Shown: in pieces, positions 1-4,363 of the stretch | How positions within the stretch are numbered: the first letter of the stretch is position 1 | Layout of the letters: each line of letters opens with the position of its first letter | Source: Cyanobacteria bacterium UBA9971 | GTDB taxonomy: Bacteria; Cyanobacteriota; Vampirovibrionia; Gastranaerophilales; UBA9971 | Reading direction: 5' to 3' | DNA: 5,834 nt | Assembly (NCBI GenBank): GCA_003499955.1 | Contig: DNRP01000138.1 | Coordinates: 8,615 to 14,448 of the forward strand | Notes under the pieces: generated by a model | Told to the model about the DNA's origin: nothing | What the model saw: only the letters and a program-made list of their open reading frames with translations | Database searches by the model: none | Position numbers and translations under genes: made by a program

Positions 1-287
1 ACTGATACAACATCTATTTCCATATTCAATCTTAGATAAGTGCTTAATATAAGTGAAAGTTGCCTTGAAAATTCTTTGTGAATATCCTGCAGAGCTTTAA
101 GATGGTCTTTTGAAAATTTATCCGGTCTTCTAAAATTATATAGTTTATAGCCTTTTCTGTCTTCATCAAAAGTGTCTATCATCGCAGCTTCATACTGCGC
201 TTCGCTCTGGTCTTGTTCCAGACCAGCAGTTAATGAAGATAGCAGCTTATCTATATCATTTTGTGAAAGGGTATCCGAACCGGACAT
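1..287 (-). CDS. fliM: FliM, flagellar motor switch protein (N-terminal part, cut by window edge)
   Basis: FliM is the C-ring (switch) subunit that binds phosphorylated CheY and, with FliG and FliN/FliY, sets the direction of rotation. I translated this reading frame by hand: 95 complete codons are present and the rest lies beyond position 1. Residues 7-19 read LSQNDIDKLLSSL, the family's N-terminal CheY-P-binding segment (LSQ.EID.LL). After an acidic linker comes YNFRRPDKFSKDHLKAL (residues 50-66), the hallmark opening of the FliM middle domain, followed by a segment ending EIDVVS. The ATG at 285-287 has AAGAGGT (294-300 on the plus strand as acctctt) about 6 nt upstream and lies 25 nt after the fliL stop, so the two are probably co-transcribed. 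No promoter is visible in that gap. The missing part should carry the FliG-contact (CheC-like) and FliN-like domains. Identification is secure from the visible motifs. Confidence 0.95.
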   Translation of the reverse strand, partial: MSGSDTLSQNDIDKLLSSLTAGLEQDQSEAQYEAAMIDTFDEDRKGYKLYNFRRPDKFSKDHLKALQDIHKEFSRQLSLILSTYLRLNMEIDVVS

Positions 288-312
288 CACTATACCTCTT
301 GTTTAAAAAACA

Positions 313-999
313 TTATTGGATAATAAAGGTTCCGAAGCTGACTCTCATCACTTCTCTTTCTCCGCCGAAAAGAGGATCAACGGCCGCTTTTATTTGTTCT
401 TTAGCAAGTTCTTTCCCTGAAAGACTTGCAAGTTCTTCTGCTGTTTTTGAAGACAATACTGAAATTATGGCATCTCTGATAGCAGGTTTATATTGTTCCA
501 TTTCAGCTTGTATAAGGGCAAGCGGGTCTACTTTTGCTGCACCGGCATTACCACCGCCGCCATGTCCTGAAATACTGCTGCCTCCGCCACCATGTCCTTT
601 TTCTGAAGAAGGATCTGATGCTGCTCTGGAAAGTTCAAGCGCTACGTTAACTTTAAGATATCTTTTTGAATTAGGATCGCTCAAATTAAGTATAAATTCA
701 CCTAAATCAAGGATTATGCCCCTTTCGGGAGCCGCTTCTTCTTCCGTTGCTTCGCCGCCTTCTTCTCCACCGGCATTAGCAGTACCCATATTTTCTGCTA
801 TTTTACTTATATTAGAGCCTATTACATTATTTACAATAAAATAATTACTCCCGATAAAAAGAAAACAAATTAAAGCAGTAATGACTGCATTAACAATAAT
901 AAGTTTTTTACCTGCCATGCCGGAATCGCCTGTATCCACAGATATTTCGGGAAGATCCGCTTTAGGTTTTATTCCTTTGGGTTGTGACGGTTTTACCAT
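313..999 (-). CDS. fliL: FliL, flagellar basal-body-associated stator protein, with a glycine/histidine insert
   Basis: FliL is a single-pass inner-membrane protein whose periplasmic domain surrounds or supports MotAB stators at the basal body. The protein has 228 residues: a cytoplasmic N-terminus (1-31), one membrane segment (about 32-56), a Gly/Glu-rich linker (about 72-92), and a periplasmic FliL domain. That domain opens with LGEFILNLSDPNSKRYLKV (99-117) and closes with FGGEREVMRVSFGTFIIQ (211-228), both typical of the family. It is longer than the usual 150-180 residues, mainly because of the linker and an insert at about 128-155 that contains GHGGGG twice (135-140 and 145-150). The ATG at 997-999 is preceded by GGAGAG (1006-1011), 6 nt away, in a 14-nt gap after motB, which implies tight co-transcription. 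The gene is richer in Gly/Ala codons, and so in GC, than AT-rich motB beside it. This probably reflects protein composition and is not evidence of transfer. Confidence 0.93.
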   Translation of the reverse strand: MVKPSQPKGIKPKADLPEISVDTGDSGMAGKKLIIVNAVITALICFLFIGSNYFIVNNVIGSNISKIAENMGTANAGGEEGGEATEEEAAPERGIILDLGEFILNLSDPNSKRYLKVNVALELSRAASDPSSEKGHGGGGSSISGHGGGGNAGAAKVDPLALIQAEMEQYKPAIRDAIISVLSSKTAEELASLSGKELAKEQIKAAVDPLFGGEREVMRVSFGTFIIQ

Positions 1000-1013
1000 T
1001 TTTATCTCTCCAA

Positions 1014-1862
1014 CTATTTTTTATCTTGTGCATTTCTATTATTTACAGGTTCAAAAATTTTACTTGATGAACTTAAAACGACTATATCTACTCTTCTGTT
1101 TTCGCCCCGTCCGATTTCTGTATCATTACCTGAAACGGGCATGTATTCTCCGTATCCGGCTGCCGAAATCCTGTTTGGACTTAATTTCTGGACTTCCACC
1201 AGATATTTGATAATATTTGTTGCTCTTGCCGTTGACAACTCCCAGTTAGAGGGGAATTTATCAGTTTTAATGGGAAGATTATCAGTATGTCCCTCTATTC
1301 TTATTGAATTTGGCTCTTTTTTCAGAACAACAGCTATTTTGTCGAGAACATTCAGTGCTTTATCTTTTATTATATCAGAACCTTTATCAAAAAGTACTGT
1401 ATCATTTAGTCTAATTAATATCCCTCTGGGTTCTCTTATGACATTAATATTTTGTGTATTATTAAGTTCATTTTTTATTGTTTTTCTTATATTTTCAAAA
1501 TTTGCAGATTCAACACTTATTTGATTTTCAAAAGAAGAAAGCTGTTTTTTTAGCTCTTTTGAAGATTTATCAAGAGTTATCGGAGTATTATTATCAATAT
1601 AAACACTGGTTTCAGTAGTTTTAAACAATTTTAAAAGTTTTGATTTTTCATCTAAATTTGTTGTAGATTTATTCGTTTGTTTGGAATTTCCGTCAAAAGC
1701 CCTGTCAATAGAGTTAGAAAAAGTTTTCATATGTTTTATATCAAGTTGAGAAAGCGCATACATAACCATAAAAAGGGCAAGCAGCATTGTTACAAAGTCC
1801 GCATAAGAAACAACCCATCTATTTATATAATTTTGATTATTATTTAAAAGGCTTGTTTTCAC
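1014..1862 (-). CDS. motB: MotB, flagellar stator subunit with OmpA-like peptidoglycan-binding domain
   Basis: MotB dimers anchor the MotA5B2 stator to peptidoglycan and carry the ion-binding aspartate. The protein has 282 residues. The N-terminal motif RWVVSYADFVTMLLALF (15-31) is a single membrane helix in which D22 matches the essential ion-relay Asp. A polar linker (about 45-135) follows, then an OmpA/MotB domain (about 140-262) with GHTDNLPI (191-198), SNWELSTARA (205-214), GYGEYMP (236-242) and GRGENRRVDI (251-260). D194 and R213 occupy the peptidoglycan-contacting positions. The start is GTG (1860-1862). An in-frame TAA lies seven codons upstream, no ATG is available before M26, and starting at M26 would lose D22. 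An AGGA lies about 10 nt upstream of the GTG. motA ends 166 nt upstream, an unusually wide gap filled by a palindromic repeat. fliL follows 14 nt downstream. Whether the coupling ion is H+ or Na+ cannot be read from MotB alone. Confidence 0.96.
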   Translation of the reverse strand: MKTSLLNNNQNYINRWVVSYADFVTMLLALFMVMYALSQLDIKHMKTFSNSIDRAFDGNSKQTNKSTTNLDEKSKLLKLFKTTETSVYIDNNTPITLDKSSKELKKQLSSFENQISVESANFENIRKTIKNELNNTQNINVIREPRGILIRLNDTVLFDKGSDIIKDKALNVLDKIAVVLKKEPNSIRIEGHTDNLPIKTDKFPSNWELSTARATNIIKYLVEVQKLSPNRISAAGYGEYMPVSGNDTEIGRGENRRVDIVVLSSSSKIFEPVNNRNAQDKK

Positions 1863-1885
1863 TTTATTAATGTCCTTTTATTTAA

Positions 1886-1939
1886 TTTGTCATCCTGAGC
1901 TTTCTTTGTCATCTTGAACTTTTTTTTGTCATCCTGAGC
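1886..1939 (+). repeat. three near-identical 15-nt repeat heads in tandem, period 19-20 nt
   Basis: The 15-mer TTTGTCATCCTGAGC occurs at 1886-1900, again with two changes at 1905-1919 (TTTGTCATCTTGAAC), and exactly at 1925-1939. T-rich spacers separate the copies. The third copy is the left end of the palindromic element at 1926-2022. The first two are end fragments lacking the rest of the arm. They lie in the motA-motB gap, ending about 24 nt before the motB start when read on the minus strand. Fragmented ends next to a complete copy suggest slippage or repeated partial insertion. That mechanism is inference. Confidence 0.8.
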
Positions 1940-2022
1940 GAAGCGAAGGATCTGCCCATTTTGGAATTATAGTTATTATTTGCTATCTGGATAGATTCTT
2001 CGGCTACTCCTCAGAATGACAA
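1926..2022. repeat. palindromic intergenic repeat (MITE/REP-like), family 1, between motA and motB
   Basis: Inverted terminal segments TTGTCAT (1926-1932) and ATGACAA (2016-2022) enclose about 97 bp with no coding capacity. The left arm (1928-1953) contains the ATCCTGAGCGAAGCGAAGGAT core. The right arm (1993-2020), read on the minus strand, has ATTCTGAG at one end and CGAAGAAT at the other. Each arm is itself a hairpin: ATCCT pairs with AGGAT on the left, and ATTCT with AGAAT on the right. The two arms also pair with one another apart from a C.A mismatch (1933/2015) and differing loop sequence. Related short repeats opening GTCATCCTGAG or GTCATTGCGAG are common in many AT-rich genomes. No transposase is present, so any movement would need one supplied in trans. 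It sits 7 nt from the motA stop and will be transcribed as part of the motA-motB message. Confidence 0.85.
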
Positions 2023-2028
2023 CCCAAA

Positions 2029-2769
2029 TTACCGCAAATAAGCAAAAAGTTTTTCTTTTGTAATTATCGGGTTTTCACATTTGTGAATAGATAAAACACC
2101 TTCTGCTATTATCTTTCTAAGAATTATTTTTTCTCTTAACCTCATTTTAAGCTTGCCTGCAATAGGAAGAAATATCATATTTGCAGCACCTACGCCATAA
2201 ATTGTTGCCACAAAAGCTGTTGATATTCCGTATCCGAGTTGTGCAGGGTTAGTAATATTGCTCATCACATGTATCAAGCCTAGAACAGCTCCTATAATTC
2301 CAAAAGTAGGAGCATATCCGCCTAAAACTTCAAAAACATGAGGACTCACAAGAGCTTTTTCTTCCTCAAATTCAATTTCGGAAATCAATATTTCCTTTAA
2401 AATCTCGCCATTATTTGTATCGAGAGATAATTGAAGGCTTTTTCGCAGAAATGAATCTTCTATGGTTGAAATCAGACTCTCAATAATAAGCGTTCCTTCT
2501 TGTCTTGCAATATTAGCAAGTTCTATAATCTGATGTATAACCATTGTAGTGTTTTCTTTACTGTCTAATACAGGATTAAAAGCTTCTTTGAAAGCTGTTT
2601 TGATGGTTAGAAAAGAAAAATTCACCAGTGCAGCACCAAATGTTCCCCCAAAAACTATTAAAGCCGCTGTGGGTTGTATTATTACAGAAATTGAATTTGA
2701 TTCAAAAAGTAAAGTTCCGATTATTGCTAAAAAGCCTATTGAAATCCCGAGTAAAACAGATAAATCCAC
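2029..2769 (-). CDS. motA: MotA, flagellar stator ion-channel subunit
   Basis: MotA is the pentameric membrane subunit that turns around MotB as ions pass and pushes on FliG of the C-ring. The protein has 246 residues with four predicted membrane helices (about 3-22, 32-52, 150-170, 178-203) and the expected large cytoplasmic loop between helices 2 and 3. Diagnostic pieces are ANIARQEGTLIIE (85-97), the loop motif that contacts FliG, YAPTFGIIGAVLGL (152-165), with the conserved helix-3 proline P154, and FLPIAGKLK (200-208), with the second conserved proline P202. The start is GTG (2767-2769). An in-frame TGA lies six codons upstream and no ATG intervenes. GTGAGGG upstream is a plausible ribosome binding site, at the long spacing of about 12 nt. 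This is the first gene of the operon, with a possible promoter just upstream at 2803-2808. At the position corresponding to the helix-3 threonine of sodium-type PomA there is alanine (A161), which leans towards proton coupling. That last point is inference. Confidence 0.95.
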   Translation of the reverse strand: MDLSVLLGISIGFLAIIGTLLFESNSISVIIQPTAALIVFGGTFGAALVNFSFLTIKTAFKEAFNPVLDSKENTTMVIHQIIELANIARQEGTLIIESLISTIEDSFLRKSLQLSLDTNNGEILKEILISEIEFEEEKALVSPHVFEVLGGYAPTFGIIGAVLGLIHVMSNITNPAQLGYGISTAFVATIYGVGAANMIFLPIAGKLKMRLREKIILRKIIAEGVLSIHKCENPIITKEKLFAYLR

Positions 2770-2802
2770 GATATTTTGATACCCTCACCCTACAATTTTG
2801 CC

Positions 2803-2808
2803 ATTATA
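2803..2808 (-). promoter_or_regulatory. candidate -10 box for the motA-motB-fliL-fliM operon
   Basis: Read on the minus strand this is a perfect TATAAT, about 34 nt upstream of the motA GTG, which would give a leader of roughly 27 nt. No convincing -35 hexamer lies 16-18 bp further up (only A-rich sequence such as CAAAAA), and there is no extended-10 TG. Use of another sigma factor or an activator is therefore possible. Tentative. Confidence 0.35.
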
Positions 2809-2937
2809 TGAATAGAATACTAATTTTTTTGCACTTTTATAATCCATCAAAAGATTGATTGTATAAATATCTAACCAAAATTATTTAATTAATAAAAAAA
2901 CAAGTGTATTTTTGTTAAACATAAAAATTTATTAGTA

Positions 2938-2966
2938 TTGACAGAGGACATACTACATGATATATT
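2938..2966 (+). promoter_or_regulatory. strong sigma-70-type promoter for the 47-residue small protein gene
   Basis: A perfect -35 box TTGACA (2938-2943) is followed, after exactly 17 bp, by TATATT (2961-2966), one mismatch from consensus. The roughly 55 bp upstream are almost purely A/T, like an UP element. Transcription should start near 2973, leaving a leader of about 50 nt before the ATG at 3023. The -10 box lies downstream of the ATG at 2957, so translation from that ATG is ruled out for transcripts from this promoter. This is the best promoter in the window. Confidence 0.8.
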
Positions 2967-3008
2967 CTTTTTTGAAATTGGTTAGCGTAGTTAGTAGACA
3001 GAGGTATT

Positions 3009-3013
3009 GGAGG
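3009..3013 (+). promoter_or_regulatory. consensus ribosome binding site that sets the start at 3023
   Basis: GGAGG is a full match to the anti-Shine-Dalgarno core and ends 9 nt before the ATG at 3023-3025. It decides between three in-frame ATGs: 2957 (inside the promoter), 3023 (ideal spacing) and 3032 (spacing too long at 18 nt). Confidence 0.85.
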
Positions 3014-3022
3014 CAAAATTAC

Positions 3023-3166
3023 ATGAAATTAATGAACGTTGGACAAGCACCTGTAGTTGCAAAAGCTCAAAAAGCACATGCACAAGTTTCAAAAGCACAA
3101 ACAGCTCACGCTCAAGTTGCACAAGCTCCCGCTAAAGCTGCAAACAAATTAAACGTAAAAGCCTAA
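3023..3166 (+). CDS. unrecognised small basic alanine-rich repeat protein, 47 residues
   Basis: I do not recognise this protein. It has 47 residues, of which 14 are Ala, 7 Lys, 7 Gln and 2 His. It contains no Asp, Glu, Arg, Cys or aromatic residue, so the net charge is about +7. Two copies of KAQ(K/T)AHAQV (residues 14-22 and 24-32) are followed by an AQAPAKAA tail and a basic NKLNVKA end. No signal peptide or membrane segment is visible. The two 27-nt repeat units differ at synonymous third positions (GCT/GCA, CAT/CAC) while the peptide repeat holds, which favours a real translated gene. It has its own consensus promoter, a GGAGG ribosome site and a terminator hairpin, so it looks like a well-expressed single-gene unit. 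It is divergent from the motA operon and lies upstream of surE. Lys/Ala-rich, acid-free composition resembles histone-H1-like or ribosome/nucleic-acid-binding tails, but a nucleic-acid or RNA-chaperone role is only a guess. A secreted or antimicrobial peptide is an alternative. Confidence 0.75.
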   Translation: MKLMNVGQAPVVAKAQKAHAQVSKAQTAHAQVAQAPAKAANKLNVKA

Positions 3167-3191
3167 TAAACTAACTTAAACAAAATCTTTT

Positions 3192-3220
3192 AAAGAGTTC
3201 GGAAATTTTCCGAACTCTTT
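3192..3220 (+). terminator. hairpin terminator after the small protein gene
   Basis: AAAGAGTTCGG (3192-3202) pairs perfectly with CCGAACTCTTT (3210-3220), giving an 11-bp stem with a short A/T loop. It begins 25 nt after the stop codon. The following sequence, GTGTTAATT, is U-rich but not a clean U run, so termination may be partial or the hairpin may protect the 3' end of the transcript. Confidence 0.7.
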
Positions 3221-3260
3221 GTGTTAATTGGCTTTATCACTGTGTAGTCTGTTTACACTA

Positions 3261-3289
3261 TGGAAAATATAACCCACATGCTTTATACT
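3261..3289 (+). promoter_or_regulatory. possible promoter for surE
   Basis: TGGAAA (3261-3266, four of six matches to TTGACA) lies 17 bp before TATACT (3284-3289, five of six matches to TATAAT). It would give a leader of about 100 nt before surE. The stretch from 3221 to 3396 is otherwise AT-rich with no gene or clear structured RNA, and other weak boxes exist, so this choice is uncertain. Confidence 0.3.
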
Positions 3290-3396
3290 CTTATTCCAAC
3301 GCAATAAAATTAAACTTTTTTCTAATATTACCGATAAATATTAAGCTAATAAAAAAATATGCGTGTGTTAATTTAGTTTTTTGTAAAAGGAACAAC

Positions 3397-4185
3397 ATGA
3401 GAATACTCATTTCAAATGATGACGGAATTCATTCAGTAGGATTAAAAGCTCTAGCTGCAAAACTTTGTGACAAGCATGAAGTTTATGTTATTGCGCCTGA
3501 CAGAGAAAGAAGCGCGGCGGGACATTCTTTGACTTTACACAGACCTCTTCGGGTTGATAAGGTTGATATGGGTGTTAAAGTCGCACAAGCATGGGAAACA
3601 ACGGGAACTCCCGGTGATTGCGTTAAAATAGGAATAAGCAGTATTCTTGGAGAAGCTCAAAAACCTGATCTGGTTATTTCAGGAATAAATTACGGACCTA
3701 ATCTGGGTTCTGATATTTTATATTCAGGGACTGTCAGCGCTGCAATGGAAGGAGCTGTTCTGGGGTATCCCAGCATCGCCGTTTCTTTATTCGGCAGTGG
3801 TGATTTCTTTGAGTCTGATTTTATTTATTCGGCAGATTTTATTTCAAAATTTATGAATAATATTGCTCAAATTAATTTCCCCAAAAAAACCATACTTAAT
3901 ATAAATATTCCGGCGGTTGATGCGGACGAAATTACCGGAGTCCAGATAACCAGACTCGGAACTCGTATGTATACCGATTCTTACGAAAAAAGGCTTGATC
4001 CGAGAGGTAAAACATATTATTGGATGGCAGGAGAGATCCTTAAAACCGAACAGGAAGACGGCACTGATATTATGGCTATCAGAAATAATAAAATTTCCAT
4101 AACTCCTGTAACTTTTGAAATGACCCATAAGAGCATCATGCCGGAACTTGAACAAGCATTTTGCAACGGTCTATGCGAGCCTTAG
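3397..4185 (+). CDS. surE: SurE, metal-dependent 5'/3'-nucleotidase (stationary-phase survival protein)
   Basis: SurE enzymes are cytoplasmic, divalent-metal-dependent phosphatases that dephosphorylate nucleoside 5'- and 3'-monophosphates, and in some species short polyphosphate. The protein has 262 residues, within the usual 245-270. The N-terminus ILISNDDG (3-10) carries the metal-binding D8 and D9. APDRERSAAGHS (33-44) holds S39, and SGINYGPNLG (95-104) holds N98, completing the four conserved metal and active-site residues. Further family segments are GTPGDCVKIG (70-79) and YSGTVSAAMEGA (109-120). The C-terminal part (about 180-262), involved in oligomerisation in the family, is present up to a TAG stop. 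The ATG at 3397 has AAAAGGA (3385-3391) 5 nt upstream. It is a single-gene unit here, without the pcm or nlpD/rpoS neighbours seen in proteobacteria. It converges on ctpA, with a palindromic repeat in the gap. Confidence 0.97.
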   Translation: MRILISNDDGIHSVGLKALAAKLCDKHEVYVIAPDRERSAAGHSLTLHRPLRVDKVDMGVKVAQAWETTGTPGDCVKIGISSILGEAQKPDLVISGINYGPNLGSDILYSGTVSAAMEGAVLGYPSIAVSLFGSGDFFESDFIYSADFISKFMNNIAQINFPKKTILNINIPAVDADEITGVQITRLGTRMYTDSYEKRLDPRGKTYYWMAGEILKTEQEDGTDIMAIRNNKISITPVTFEMTHKSIMPELEQAFCNGLCEP

Positions 4186-4205
4186 AAGTTATCTTATTAA
4201 AATCC

Positions 4206-4310
4206 AAAAACGTCATTGCGAGGGCTTTAGCCCGAAGCAATCTAAAATAAGCATGATATTTATATTTTTTAGATTGCCGCGTCAGCGCTTCGCGCTTCCT
4301 CGCAATGACG
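4206..4310 (-). terminator. palindromic element likely serving as the ctpA terminator
   Basis: On the minus strand, the 13-bp outer stem of the 4211-4310 element ends in CCTCGCAATGACG and is followed at once by TTTTTGGATTTT, the stem-then-U-run arrangement of an intrinsic terminator. On the plus strand the other end is followed by ACCTGACC, with no U run, so termination would favour ctpA transcripts. It lies 54 nt past the ctpA stop. The role is inferred from the layout. Confidence 0.45.
4211..4310. repeat. 100-bp palindromic intergenic repeat (MITE/REP-like), family 2
   Basis: Perfect 13-bp terminal inverted repeats CGTCATTGCGAGG (4211-4223) and CCTCGCAATGACG (4298-4310) bound the element. 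An inner pair, GCAATCTAAAA (4237-4247) and TTTTAGATTGC (4267-4277), also matches exactly. Between outer and inner stems each side has its own small hairpin: GGGCT..AGCCC (4222-4233) on the left and AGCGC...GCGCT (4284-4296) on the right. The single strand can therefore fold into a cruciform with an A/T-rich top loop (about 4248-4266). It has no coding capacity and no transposase. It shares the frame GTCAT...GAG...CGAAG...ATCT with the element at 1926-2022, but the stem bases differ. No target-site duplication is obvious. Confidence 0.9.
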
Positions 4311-4316
4311 ACCTGA

Positions 4317-4349
4317 CCTGTTACCCGTAAAAAACAGGAAGCTATTTTT
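4317..4349 (+). terminator. possible weak terminator for surE
   Basis: CCTGTT (4317-4322) pairs with AACAGG (4333-4338) around a 10-nt loop. After a 5-nt gap there is a run of six T (4344-4349). The stem is short and the T run is not directly adjacent, so efficiency is doubtful. It lies about 130 nt past the surE stop, beyond the palindromic repeat. Confidence 0.4.
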
Positions 4350-4363
4350 TATGTTTATTTTTT

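Noticed and set aside
233..844. Open frame of 203 codons on the plus strand with a proline-rich stretch.
   Set aside because: It is antisense to fliL and the fliM start. The PPPPCP runs are the reverse reading of the GHGGGG codons, and FliL is clearly the real product.
881..1524. Two plus-strand open frames (881-1210 and 1141-1524).
   Set aside because: Both are shadows of fliL/motB on the opposite strand, with no ribosome site and no recognisable protein features.
1886..1939. Short direct repeats considered as a CRISPR array.
   Set aside because: Units are 15 nt with 4-5 nt T-rich spacers, far too short for repeats and spacers, and no cas genes are nearby.
2549..2858. Two overlapping plus-strand frames over the start of motA.
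   Set aside because: They are antisense to conserved MotA helices and lack ribosome binding sites.
2846..2859. Small hairpin ATCAA-AAGA-TTGAT in the motA/small-gene spacer.
   Set aside because: A five-base A/T-rich stem is expected by chance in sequence of this composition, and no T run or gene boundary supports it.
3242..3258. Imperfect palindrome GTGTA...TACAC upstream of surE as an operator.
   Set aside because: Only five base pairs with an irregular spacer, and not clearly positioned on a promoter.
3844..4155. Minus-strand frame of 103 codons inside surE.
   Set aside because: SurE is intact over the same bases with its catalytic motifs. The antisense frame resembles nothing.
4148..4330. 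Plus-strand frame of 60 codons at the surE end.
   Set aside because: It overlaps the surE 3' end and is mostly a translation of the palindromic repeat, a common source of false proteins ending in PRNDD-like sequence.
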